NCBI GenBank assembly: GCA_017848435.1
Contig: JAFEHU010000021.1
Coordinates: forward strand, 62,001-126,000
DNA from: Burkholderiaceae bacterium
Lineage (GTDB): Bacteria > Pseudomonadota > Gammaproteobacteria > Burkholderiales > Burkholderiaceae_C
Direction of reading: 5' to 3'
DNA length: 64,000 nt
Part shown: positions 1-8,490 of the stretch, piece after piece
How positions within the stretch are numbered: position 1 is the stretch's first letter
Layout: each line of letters starts with the position of its first letter
The notes under the pieces: generated by a model
The model's input: the letters and a program-made list of their open reading frames with translations, nothing else
What the model was told of the DNA's origin: nothing
The model's database searches: none
Program-made: the position numbers and the translations under genes

Positions 1-291
1 TGGGTTATCGGTCAGTGTGTTCAAGATGGCAATGTGCTTCCGAATCGCTTGGTCGATGGTGCGGGCTGCATCGTTCGTGCGGCTTTGCAGTCTAGCCAAC
101 AGTTCCTCACGACCATTGCTCTGCAGTTCAAAAATCGTGTATCCCGCAAACAGCATGACGGGCAACATGGCCACCAGGGACAAAAGCAGCAGCCAAACCC
201 GCAATGGCAGAGCACGGTTCACAAGCGTGCTGCGACCGCTTTTTTTGGAGTCCAGCAGCTCCAACAGGCCATGCCTCAGGTCGGCGATCAT
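1..291 (-). CDS. Membrane-anchored sensor protein, N-terminal part (cut by left edge)
   Basis: Open minus-strand frame with ATG at 291-289, continuing past the left edge; 97 residues are visible. A short cytoplasmic head (MIADLRHGLLELL) is followed by a basic stretch and one strongly hydrophobic helix at about residues 31-52, then an amphipathic periplasmic-looking region rich in E, R and Q. This layout is common at the N terminus of histidine kinases, diguanylate cyclases and chemoreceptors with an extracytoplasmic sensing domain. No catalytic domain is in view, so the output activity cannot be named. It lies 136 bases downstream of the GGDEF protein on the same strand, so the two may form a signalling pair. 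The start is the only ATG ahead of the membrane helix; no clear ribosome binding site was seen. Confidence 0.7.
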   Translation of the reverse strand, partial: MIADLRHGLLELLDSKKSGRSTLVNRALPLRVWLLLLSLVAMLPVMLFAGYTIFELQSNGREELLARLQSRTNDAARTIDQAIRKHIAILNTLTDNP

Positions 292-427
292 GGTTGTTGG
301 CCGCTCACAGGCGTTAAGCGGTCTTGAGAGGTGGGCATATCGTCATTGCAGATCGACCCTTCTGTCGATGTGTTCGACGAGTCCAAAGCGGTTGTCAATG
401 GCATCTGGAATCCGTCTTGGCTGACGA

Positions 428-2164
428 TCATGCGGAAAGACGGCCATGAGGAATGGCAACCAGCTCGGTATGCGCCAGTACCCGATTGCGGCCCTGGACT
501 TTGGCCTGGTAGAGCGCCGCATCCGCCCTGATCAGCAACTCGTCGAGGCTGTCTTTGTCGAATTTGAAAGGGGCCATACCGATAGACACGGTCAACGAGA
601 TCTCAGCGCCGCCGTCGGCGGTGACTTTCATGGATTGCACAGCGCTTCGCAGTCGTTCAGCCACCACGGCCGCGGTACCCAACGCGGTGTTGGGCATCAG
701 CACCGCGAACTCCTCACCGCCCAAACGCCCGAAAACATCGGTCTTTCGCAGCTGTGCTTCACAGACTCGGCTGAAAGTCCTCAGCACGTCGTCACCCGCT
801 TTGTGCCCGTGCTGGTCATTGATTCGCTTGAAAAAATCGATGTCAAGCATCAGCGCCATTAGGGGCTCATGCACTCGCGCGACCCTGTTCAACTCGCGTT
901 GAGCCAAATCACGGAAATGGCGTCGGTTGGCAATGCCGGTCAATTCGTCCACTTGTGCGACTTTGGCCATGAGTTGAGAAAACCTTTGGGCCGTGGCCAT
1001 CTGCGCTTCCCTGAAGACCACCATGAAAGTGCCTCCAAGAGACATGACGAACAAAAGAAGAGTCAACAAACCAACCATTGACCAATGCCAAGGCTTGGAA
1101 AGCACCGCATCCACCGCCAGCGTTTTCGAGGGCACATGAAACGTCAGGTACATGGCCTCGTCGCTTCTGATGGTGGGTATACCTTCTGCATGGCTGGTGT
1201 TGTCGGCATGCATGATGGCCACGAGTTGGCGTGGATCAATCAACGTGTAGAAGAACAGGCCGTTGACCGTTGTTATTTGCCCCTCAGATTTGTTCAGCAT
1301 GACCGCCCACTCGGCTGGGTATTGGTCTGAGAAGCGCTGAACCGATGGGGGAGCGAGTAAATCATTGAATATTTTGCTGGAGTCGGGGTGGCTGACCCAA
1401 TAGCCCGTTTCGTTGAGCACCATGGGTACCGACATGGCGTCATCCATGATGACTTTCGACAGGCCTTGCTGGAGACGTTCGGCCAAGAAGTTCAGGACCA
1501 ACACCCCTGCCTTGGCGCCAGACGATGTGAAAACTGGCGTGGCGACACGAATCATCGGCTTGAGCGGTATCTCCACGATCCCAAGTTCGATGTTTGGGGT
1601 GATGCCAGATATGTAAACCCCCCCATTCGGCAACGAAATGGCTTGTTTGAAATAGGAACGGTCTGCCTTGCTTTGAAGCGCCCAAGAGGGGACCACCGAG
1701 GGCTTGCCTTGGTTGAAATTGACGCGAACCGTTTCTTTGCCTTCTGTGTCAAGAAAGCGAATCTGGTCATACCGTCTGTAGCCTTCGGCCGAGCTGAGGA
1801 AGAGCTGCTGGACTCGTTCAAGCCGGGCTGGCGTGGGCGTGTCCAGAAACAGGTGCAGTGACGGCGAGCCAGCCAACACCTTCAAATCGCCGAAGCATTC
1901 AGTAATTTCACGTTCGAACAGGCTTTTGGCGGCCATGAGGTGGCCTTGTTGCTGCGCTGCAATGACGTTTAGCCGTCCTGTTTCGAAATTCCGGATCAGA
2001 GGCCAACCAATCATGCCCGCGATGAGCAAAGAAACCATGAACGTCCATGCGGTCAAGCGCATCCATCTCTTGATGTCGATGCGGTCCGGGTGGGTCGCCT
2101 TGCCTTCTTCGGTCGGTGACAAATGCGAAGATGTGGCCATCAGATCAGTTATCGGCAGGCACAC
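428..2164 (-). CDS. Membrane diguanylate cyclase with Cache-like sensor domain (GGDEF)
   Basis: Predicted to make cyclic di-GMP from two GTP. 578 residues: cytoplasmic head, membrane helix at about 38-57, a periplasmic region of roughly 300 residues resembling a double Cache sensor, a second membrane helix near 365-390, then a C-terminal GGDEF domain. The active site reads GGEEF at residues 482-486, and an RKTD product-inhibition site (RxxD, five residues upstream) sits at 473-476, so both activity and feedback inhibition look intact. No EAL or HD-GYP domain is present. The ATG at 2140 (MATSS...) is an alternative start eight codons in. Base composition looks less GC-rich than the genes after 2.4 kb. 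The periplasmic ligand cannot be predicted. Confidence 0.9.
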   Translation of the reverse strand: MCLPITDLMATSSHLSPTEEGKATHPDRIDIKRWMRLTAWTFMVSLLIAGMIGWPLIRNFETGRLNVIAAQQQGHLMAAKSLFEREITECFGDLKVLAGSPSLHLFLDTPTPARLERVQQLFLSSAEGYRRYDQIRFLDTEGKETVRVNFNQGKPSVVPSWALQSKADRSYFKQAISLPNGGVYISGITPNIELGIVEIPLKPMIRVATPVFTSSGAKAGVLVLNFLAERLQQGLSKVIMDDAMSVPMVLNETGYWVSHPDSSKIFNDLLAPPSVQRFSDQYPAEWAVMLNKSEGQITTVNGLFFYTLIDPRQLVAIMHADNTSHAEGIPTIRSDEAMYLTFHVPSKTLAVDAVLSKPWHWSMVGLLTLLLFVMSLGGTFMVVFREAQMATAQRFSQLMAKVAQVDELTGIANRRHFRDLAQRELNRVARVHEPLMALMLDIDFFKRINDQHGHKAGDDVLRTFSRVCEAQLRKTDVFGRLGGEEFAVLMPNTALGTAAVVAERLRSAVQSMKVTADGGAEISLTVSIGMAPFKFDKDSLDELLIRADAALYQAKVQGRNRVLAHTELVAIPHGRLSA

Positions 2165-2455
2165 TCAAAACCTAAGTTTCTTGAAACTACGAGCTTTGGA
2201 ATCGTGAGATTTTTCAAAAGTCTGAACCGCAGCGTTTCGAAATACCGGGTTCGACCGACATCACCCCCCAGTGGCTGATCAGCGCCCGACTGCAATCATC
2301 AAATTGCTGACCTTCATTTCCAACGACCGAATGTCAGCAACCGCTGCAAATCGGTCCTCCACCAACGCTGCGGGACTTCGGTTTTGGGTCGAAAGCCCCA
2401 TTCCCCCATCCCCTCAAAGCTGCCAGAATGGTTTGCAAACAACAGGAGACAGACC

Positions 2456-3490
2456 ATGTTCGAAACCGCCATCGCTGGCAGCTTGCCCAAACCCGCCTGG
2501 TTGTCCGAAACCCACAAACTGTGGCCGCAATGGAAGGCCGAAGGCGACGCTTTGCGGCAGGCCAAGGCCGACGCCACGCTGCTGTGGATCAAGGCGCAGG
2601 AAGACGCGGGGCTGGACATCATTGGTGACGGCGAGCAGTCGCGCCAGCATTTCGTGCATGGCTTTCTGGAGCAGGTGGACGGCATTGACTTTGAGCACAA
2701 GGTCAAGATGGGCATCCGCGACAACCGCTACGACGCGATGGTGCCGCAGGTGGTGTCTGCGCTCAAGCTCAAGGGCCGTGTGCATGCGTTCGAGGCGCAG
2801 CTGGCGCGTGCCCACACCCGCCACAAACTCAAGTTCACGCTGCCTGGCCCCATGACGATTGTGGACACCGTGGCCGACCGTTTCTACGGCGACAAGATCA
2901 AGATGGCCTTCGCCTTTGCCGAGCTGCTGAACCAGGAAGCGCTGGCGCTGCAGGCCGACGGCGTGGACATCGTCCAGTTTGACGAGCCGGCGTTCAACGT
3001 CTACATGAAAGACGCAGCCGATTGGGGTGTGAAGGCGCTGGAGCGCGCGGCGCAGGGACTCACCTGCACCACCGCCGTGCACATCTGCTACGGCTACGGC
3101 ATCAAGGCCAATGTGGACTGGAAAAACACGCTGGGCGACGAGTGGCGGCAGTACGAACAGATCTTTCCGGCGCTTGCCAAGAGCAGCATCCAGCAGGTCA
3201 GCCTGGAGTGTTACCACTCGCATGTGCCGCCACATTTGATGAAGCTGCTGGAGGGAAAAGACGTGATGGTCGGCGTGATCGACGTGGCCAGCGACGTCAT
3301 TGAAACGCCTGAACAGGTGGCCGACACGATTGGCCTGGCCTTGAAGTACGTGTCCAAGCACCGCTTGTTCCCGTGCACCAACTGCGGCCTGGCGCCGATG
3401 GACCGCGATATCGCCCTGAAAAAGCTCGATGCATTGGCCAAGGGCGCCGCACTGGCCCGCAAGCGCCACCGCGAAGCCGCACAAGACTGA
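2456..3490 (+). CDS. Core MetE-type cobalamin-independent methionine synthase
   Basis: 344-residue protein matching only the C-terminal catalytic half of MetE; the N-terminal folate-binding half of classical MetE (about 750 residues) is absent. Zinc ligands can be placed by analogy with MetE: His209 and Cys211 in HICYGYG, Glu251 in SLECYHS, and Cys310 in NCGL. The family transfers a methyl group to homocysteine. Core-MetE proteins are reported to use methyl donors other than free methyl-tetrahydrofolate (corrinoid proteins, betaine-type donors or oxygen-dependent partners), so the donor here is open. ATG at 2456 has AGGAGA eight bases upstream; a longer frame back to 2384 lacks a plausible binding site. 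The stop overlaps the next start (TGATG). The 291 bases before it (2165-2455) show no recognisable riboswitch or promoter. Confidence 0.85.
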   Translation: MFETAIAGSLPKPAWLSETHKLWPQWKAEGDALRQAKADATLLWIKAQEDAGLDIIGDGEQSRQHFVHGFLEQVDGIDFEHKVKMGIRDNRYDAMVPQVVSALKLKGRVHAFEAQLARAHTRHKLKFTLPGPMTIVDTVADRFYGDKIKMAFAFAELLNQEALALQADGVDIVQFDEPAFNVYMKDAADWGVKALERAAQGLTCTTAVHICYGYGIKANVDWKNTLGDEWRQYEQIFPALAKSSIQQVSLECYHSHVPPHLMKLLEGKDVMVGVIDVASDVIETPEQVADTIGLALKYVSKHRLFPCTNCGLAPMDRDIALKKLDALAKGAALARKRHREAAQD

Positions 3491-4658
3491 TGCAGACCGC
3501 TGACCCCGCTGCGCTGGGCTTGTGTCCGCAGCGCTTGGCCCGTTTGCGGCAGGTGTTTCAGGCCGAGATCGACCGCCAGCGCCTGCCCGGCGCGGTGATG
3601 GTGGTGGCGCGCCACGGCCAAACCGCGGTGTTCGCGCGCTGGGTGTGCAAGACCCGGTCACCGGCACGCCGATGGCCCACAACAGCCTGTTCCGCATCTA
3701 CTCCATGACCAAGCCGGTGGTGTCGGTGGCCACGCTGGTGCTGATGGAGCGCGGCCAGTTGCTGCTGGGCGACCCGGTGGCCAAGTACCTGCCCGAATAC
3801 GCCCATATGCAGGTGGCCACAGACGGTACTGGCCTGCAGCTGCGCCCCGCACAGCGGCTGGCCACAGTGCAGGATTTGCTGCGCCACACCGCAGGCTTCA
3901 CCTACGAATTTCTGGGCAACAGCCGGGTGCAGCAGCAGTACGCGCAGCGCCGCATCGGTGCACGCTCGCGCAGCAACGCCGAGTTCTCCCAGGAACTGGC
4001 CCGCCTGCCGCTGCAGTTTGAGCCCGGCACGGTGTGGGAATACAGCCGCGCCACCGACGTGCTGGGGCGGCTGGTGGAGGTCGTCAGCGGCCAGACGCTG
4101 GGCGCGCTGCTCCACCAAGACATCTTCACCCCGCTGGGCATGACCGAGACCGCGTTTGCCGTGCCCGCGGCCCAGCACCACCGCATTGCCGAACCCTTTG
4201 CCCACGACCCCGATGGCGGTGTGCCCATGCAAGTGATCGACGTGCGGCGCGCCGCCGCCATGGAAGGGGGCGGCGGCGGGCTGGTCTCCACCGCGGCCGA
4301 CTACGCGAGCTTTCTGCAATGCCTGTTGAACAAGGGCGAACTGGACGGCGCGCGGTTGCTCAGCCCGCACACGGTGGCCCTGATGCTGGCCGACCACCTG
4401 GGCAACATCCCGGTCAACGGCACGCTGCTGGCGCCGGGTTTTGGCTTCGGCCTGGGCTTTGCGGTGCGCACGGCCACCGGCATCTCGGCCGGGCCCGGTT
4501 CGGTGGGGATGGCGCATTGGAGCGGCATTGCTGGCACCACCTTCTTTCTGGACCCGGCCCAAGACCTGTGGGCCATGCTGATGGTGCAGGCGCCCAACCA
4601 GCGCGACGAGTACCGGCAACTGTTCCGCAACCTGGTGTACGCTGCCTTGACCAACTGA
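3490..4658 (+). pseudogene. Frameshifted beta-lactamase-fold serine hydrolase (EstB / class C-like)
   Basis: Two adjacent frames together encode one beta-lactamase-family hydrolase. The N terminus starts at ATG 3490 (MQTADPAALGLCPQ..., ending LPGAVMVVARHGQ) in one frame. The rest (GVQDPVTGTPMAH onward) continues in the frame one base earlier and stops at 4658. The switch lies at about 3634-3639 in an alternating CG run, as expected from loss of one base there. The catalytic S-x-x-K (SMTK), the conserved Tyr region (WEYSRATDVLG) and a late HWSGIAGT motif all lie after the shift. The start overlaps the preceding stop (TGATG), suggesting translational coupling. It is either a genuine recent pseudogene or a base-calling error. 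Substrate unknown; relatives are esterases or transesterases rather than true beta-lactamases. Confidence 0.8.
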
Positions 4659-4684
4659 CACCGTTTGATTCACGGAGCCCCGAG

Positions 4685-5185
4685 ATGAGCCATTCGCACG
4701 ACCATTCCCACAGCCACCCCCACGACGAACCGTGGAAACACAACGGCGTGCGCGTCGTACCCGGCAACCAGCTCGACAGCAACACCGCCCAAACGCCGGG
4801 CATGGACCGCAAGGCGGCGATCAACTTTGCCCGCGTTGGGGCCGAGAAGCTGTGGGCCGGCACAGTCACCATCCATGCCAACGCCAAAACGGGTGCCCAC
4901 CACCACGGGCACCTGGAAAGCGTCATCTACGTCATCAGCGGCCATGCGCGGATGCGCTGGGGCGACCAGCTCCAGTTCACCGCCGAAGCCGGGCCGGGCG
5001 ATTTCATTTACGTGCCGCCCTACGTGCCGCACCAGGAAATCAACGCCAGCCCCACCGAGCCGCTGCAGTGTGTGCTGTGCCGCAGCGACGGCGAGGCGGT
5101 GGCGGTCAATCTCGACATTGCGCCTGCAGAACAGCCCGAAACCGTGCTCTGGGTGGACCCGACCCACCCCACCGGCGCGGTCTGA
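4685..5185 (+). CDS. Single-domain cupin protein with His-rich N terminus
   Basis: 166-residue cupin. The first 16 residues are dominated by His, Ser and Asp (MSHSHDHSHSHPHDEPW), a probable metal-binding tail. Cupin motif 1 is recognisable around THxHxHxxExxYVxxG-like AHHHGHLESVIYVISG, with motif 2 around GDFIYVPPYVPHQ, giving the usual three-His-one-Glu metal site. Such proteins include dioxygenases, isomerases and metabolite sensors; nothing here fixes the substrate. It starts 26 bases after the hydrolase stop with GGAG upstream, so it may share that transcript. Codon use matches the neighbours. Confidence 0.85.
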   Translation: MSHSHDHSHSHPHDEPWKHNGVRVVPGNQLDSNTAQTPGMDRKAAINFARVGAEKLWAGTVTIHANAKTGAHHHGHLESVIYVISGHARMRWGDQLQFTAEAGPGDFIYVPPYVPHQEINASPTEPLQCVLCRSDGEAVAVNLDIAPAEQPETVLWVDPTHPTGAV

Positions 5186-5287
5186 CGCGCGGTTTGCGGC
5201 AGACACCGGCAGGCCCAGTGCCTGCTGTCCTACAGACCACGGGGCCCGCGCACTCCACACTGGCAACAGTTACACAAGGAGAGAGCC

Positions 5288-5917
5288 ATGAACCCCAACA
5301 ACACCCCCTACACACAGCCCGGCGCAGAGCCGGGCCTGGCCGAGCGCGTGCGCGGCAGCAAGGCACTGATTCCCGTCATCGCGGTGCTGACGGTCACGGT
5401 GCTGGCGCTGGCCGCCTTCCTGGTGGCTGGCCGCCTGGAAGCCCAGTCCGACGCCCGGCTGGCGGCGCAAGACAGTGAGGTGATCGAAAGCAAGCAAGAC
5501 GGCAAAGCGGTGGTCAAGCCACCGGTCGCCATTGCACGCACGCCGGTGGCCAATGCCCGTCCGGTGGCGCAAGCAGACCGCCCTGTGGTGTGTGGCAACT
5601 GCGGCACCATTGAGTCGGTGACACCAGTGCAGCACGCAGCGCCCACCAGCGGCCTTGGTGCTGTGGCCGGTGGTTTGGTCGGCGGTTTGCTGGGCAACCA
5701 GGTCGGTGGCGGCACAGGCCGCACCGTTGCCACGGTGGCCGGTGCGGTGGGCGGCGGTTACGCCGGCAATGCCATTGAGAAAAACACCCGCAAGACAACC
5801 ACCTACCAGGTGCGAGTGCGCATGAACGACGGCTCGGTCCGCACGATTGAACAAAGCACGGCCGCCACCACCGGCGCCCGTGTGGTGGTGGACGGCAACG
5901 TGCTGCGCCCGGCCTGA
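5288..5917 (+). CDS. Glycine-zipper 2TM-domain membrane protein
   Basis: 209-residue protein with one N-terminal membrane helix (about residues 27-47, SKALIPVIAVLTVTVLALAA), a linker rich in Ala, Val and Pro, and a C-terminal glycine-zipper segment (GLGAVAGGLVGGLLGNQVGG and AGAVGGGYAGNAIEKN) of the 17-kDa surface antigen/YMGG type. A short beta-rich tail (YQVRVRMNDGSVRTI) follows, as is usual in this family. The protein is probably anchored in the inner membrane and faces the periplasm. Function is unknown; related proteins are envelope-associated. ATG at 5288 has a strong AAGGAGAG site nine bases upstream. It converges on the oxidoreductase at 5935. Confidence 0.85.
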   Translation: MNPNNTPYTQPGAEPGLAERVRGSKALIPVIAVLTVTVLALAAFLVAGRLEAQSDARLAAQDSEVIESKQDGKAVVKPPVAIARTPVANARPVAQADRPVVCGNCGTIESVTPVQHAAPTSGLGAVAGGLVGGLLGNQVGGGTGRTVATVAGAVGGGYAGNAIEKNTRKTTTYQVRVRMNDGSVRTIEQSTAATTGARVVVDGNVLRPA

Positions 5918-5934
5918 CCTGCGGCCAGGTGGCC

Positions 5935-6966
5935 TCAGTGGTCTGCGACCTTGAGCACCAGCTTGCCGAAGTTCTCCCCGGTGAACAACTGGGTCAGGGC
6001 TTTCGGGAAGTTGGTCAGGCCGTTAACCACGTCTTCGCGGCTTTTCATGCGGCCGTCTTTCAGGTAGCCGGCCATTTCTGCCACCGCAAGGTGGTAGCGG
6101 TCGGCGTAGTCAAACACCACAATGCCTTCCATCCGCGCGCGGTTCACCAGCAGGCTGAGGTAGTTCTTCGGGCCTTGCACGGCGGTGGTGGCGTTGTACT
6201 GGCTGATGGCGCCGCAAATGACGATGCGTGCCTTGCGGTTGATGCGTGCCAGCACCGCGTCAAGAATCTCGCCGCCAACGTTGTCGAAGTAGATGTCCAC
6301 GCCCTTGGGGCAGTGCTGCTTCAGCCCGTCTTTCACGCTGCCGTTTTTGTAGTCGATGCAGGCGTCAAACCCCAGTGTGTTGACCACCCAGTCGCACTTG
6401 GCCTGGCCACCGGCAATGCCCACCACCCGGCAGCCCTTGATCTTGGCCATCTGCCCCACCGTTTGGCCCACCGCGCCGGACGCACCCGACACCACCAGTG
6501 TTTCACCGGGCTGCGGCTGGCCCACGTCCATCAGGCCAAAGTAGCCGGTCATGCCGGGCATGCCCAGCACGTTCAGCCACTGGGTCAGGCTGCCCAGCGC
6601 CAGGTCGATTTTCACCAGGCCGCTGCGGCGAATCTGGTCGGCCGGGATCAGCAGGTACTCCTGCACGCCCAACCCGGCGGACACGTGGTCACCGACCGCA
6701 AACTTCGGGTGTTTCGAGGCGATCACCACCCCCACACCACCGGCCCGCATCACCTCGCCCAGGCCCACCGGCGGGATGTAGCTCTTGCCCTCGTTCATCC
6801 AGCCGCGCATCGCCGGGTCGAGCGAGAGCGCCAGCGTTTTCACCAGCACGCCACCGTCGTCAGGCTGTGCCACCGCTTCGGTGGTGTGTTGCCAGTTGGC
6901 GTCGGTGGGCAGGCCCACGGGGCGCGCGGCCAGTCGGATCTGGTGGTTGGTGGCTGAGGTGGTCAT
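5935..6966 (-). CDS. Zinc-independent NADPH-dependent oxidoreductase (MDR/CurA-like)
   Basis: 343-residue medium-chain dehydrogenase/reductase of the leukotriene-B4 dehydrogenase/CurA/YncB class. An N-terminal GroES-like fold (LSLDPAMRGWM) is followed by a Rossmann domain with the glycine-rich nucleotide loop SGASGAVGQTVGQ. The structural and catalytic zinc cysteines of alcohol dehydrogenases are absent. A conserved YFDNVGGEILD segment and the C-terminal FTGENFGKLVLKV stretch are typical. Members reduce alpha,beta-unsaturated ketones or quinones; the substrate here is not predictable. Start ATG at 6966-6964 has GGAG upstream on the minus strand; a longer frame to 7155 has no such site. It is divergent from egtB across 219 bases. 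Confidence 0.88.
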   Translation of the reverse strand: MTTSATNHQIRLAARPVGLPTDANWQHTTEAVAQPDDGGVLVKTLALSLDPAMRGWMNEGKSYIPPVGLGEVMRAGGVGVVIASKHPKFAVGDHVSAGLGVQEYLLIPADQIRRSGLVKIDLALGSLTQWLNVLGMPGMTGYFGLMDVGQPQPGETLVVSGASGAVGQTVGQMAKIKGCRVVGIAGGQAKCDWVVNTLGFDACIDYKNGSVKDGLKQHCPKGVDIYFDNVGGEILDAVLARINRKARIVICGAISQYNATTAVQGPKNYLSLLVNRARMEGIVVFDYADRYHLAVAEMAGYLKDGRMKSREDVVNGLTNFPKALTQLFTGENFGKLVLKVADH

Positions 6967-7185
6967 GGTGTCTCCGCAAAGGTGTGGCGCCCGGCGTACC
7001 ACCGCGGGCGGCTGCAAAAACGCATGGTAGCCAGCCCGCCGCCGGCCACCGGTAGCGCACGCGACAAGCCGGTGCACAAACGGCAGTGCTGTGTTGTAAT
7101 AAATTCGACTGGCCAAGCGACCCACTGAATCGCTGCTAGCGCAACGCGCCAGCATGCCCTACCCGACTCTGGAGAACCTTGCCGC

Positions 7186-8490
7186 GTGTCTGTTCTTTCC
7201 CCCCCACCGCTGTTGTCTGACGCCGAACTGCGCGCCGCGCCGCGCCACATGGGCTTGTTGCACCGCTTCGCCGAGGTGCGCGCCCACAGCTTGGCGCTGT
7301 CGGCCCCGTTGTCGGCAGAGGACCAGTGTGTCCAGTCAATGCCCGACGCCAGCCCCACCAAATGGCACCTGGCCCACACCAGCTGGTTTTTTGAAGCCTT
7401 CATCCTGCAGCCCAGGGTGCCGGGCTATACCCCCTTTGACCCACGGTTCTTCTACCTGTTCAACTCCTACTACGAAGCGTTGGGCACCCGCCACCCACGC
7501 CACCAGCGTGGCCTGTTGACACGGCCCTCGGTGGCCGACGTGTTGGCTTACCGCCAGCATGTGGACGCGGCCATGGCCCACCTGCTGCAGTGCTGCAGCG
7601 ACGCCGACCTGGACACCCTCGCGCCCCTGGTCACCCTGGGCCTGCACCACGAACAGCAGCACCAGGAACTGCTGCTGACCGACATCCTGCACGCGCTGTG
7701 GTGCAACCCTTTGCTGCCCGCCTACCAGGCGGCCGCAGCCGCGCCGGCTGCCGCGCCCGCCGAGCCGGTGCGCTGGTTGCCAGTGCCCGGTGGCACCACC
7801 CAGGTTGGCCATGCCGGCGGTGGTTTTGCCTTTGACAACGAGGCGCCCCGCCACACCGTGCTGTTGTCGCCGTGTGAAGTGGCCCACCGGCTGGTGACCT
7901 GTGGCGAGTACGCACAGTTCATGGCCGCCGGTGGCTACCAGCGCCCCGAATTCTGGCTGGCCGACGGCTGGGCTGCGGTGCAGGCCGGCGGCTGGCAGGC
8001 GCCGCTGTACTGGCTGCGCGGTGACGACCCGCGCCTGCTGGCCCGCCCCGGTGTTGCGGCGCCGGGTTGGCAGGTGTTTGGCTTGTCCGGTGTTCAGCCG
8101 CTGCAGCCGTCTGCGCCCGTCAGCCAGATCAGTTTTTACGAGGCCGCCGCTTTTGCCGAATGGGCGGCCACCCAACCCGACACCGCCGGTGCGCGCCTGC
8201 CGACCGAGTTCGAGTGGGAGACCGCCGCCAGCCTGCCAGGCCTGGCGCAAGCGACCGGTACCGTGTGGCAATGGACGCGCTCGTCCTACGACCCTTACCC
8301 CGGTTTCCGGCCCAACCCTGGCGCAGTGGGCGAGTACAACGGCAAATTCATGGTCGGCCAGCTGGTGCTGCGCGGTGGCAGCCAGGCCACCCCGGCGGGC
8401 CACACCCGGCCCAGCTACCGCAACTTCTTTCCACCGGCCGCGCGCTGGCAGTTTTCTGGCCTGCGGCTGGCCAAGGACGCCCCGTGCTGA
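7186..8490 (+). CDS. egtB: Ergothioneine biosynthesis sulfoxide synthase EgtB
   Basis: 434 residues. The N-terminal DinB-like domain carries the likely iron ligands His64 (KWHLAH) and His155/His159 (HHEQQH), followed by a C-terminal sulfatase-modifying-factor (FGE-type) fold ending RPSYRNFFPPAARWQFSGLRLA. EgtB joins hercynine to cysteine or gamma-glutamylcysteine with oxygen to give the sulfoxide intermediate. No egtA or egtC is nearby, so cysteine may be the sulfur donor (inference). The start is GTG at 7186 with GGAG 11 bases upstream. The stop overlaps the egtD start, so the two are translationally coupled. SenA (selenoneine) is a related alternative, but the egtD partner favours ergothioneine. 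Confidence 0.93.
   Translation: MSVLSPPPLLSDAELRAAPRHMGLLHRFAEVRAHSLALSAPLSAEDQCVQSMPDASPTKWHLAHTSWFFEAFILQPRVPGYTPFDPRFFYLFNSYYEALGTRHPRHQRGLLTRPSVADVLAYRQHVDAAMAHLLQCCSDADLDTLAPLVTLGLHHEQQHQELLLTDILHALWCNPLLPAYQAAAAAPAAAPAEPVRWLPVPGGTTQVGHAGGGFAFDNEAPRHTVLLSPCEVAHRLVTCGEYAQFMAAGGYQRPEFWLADGWAAVQAGGWQAPLYWLRGDDPRLLARPGVAAPGWQVFGLSGVQPLQPSAPVSQISFYEAAAFAEWAATQPDTAGARLPTEFEWETAASLPGLAQATGTVWQWTRSSYDPYPGFRPNPGAVGEYNGKFMVGQLVLRGGSQATPAGHTRPSYRNFFPPAARWQFSGLRLAKDAPC

Noticed and set aside
2165-2455. SAM, SAH or cobalamin riboswitch before the MetE-core gene
   Set aside because: No recognisable conserved core or paired elements by eye; only a short GCTGATCAGC palindrome. A covariance search would be decisive.
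3522-3640. Alternative N terminus of the serine hydrolase (MSAALGPFAAGVSG...)
   Set aside because: Out-of-frame reading of the true N-terminal coding DNA; the family-like N terminus is in the other frame, so this is a frameshift and not a real start.
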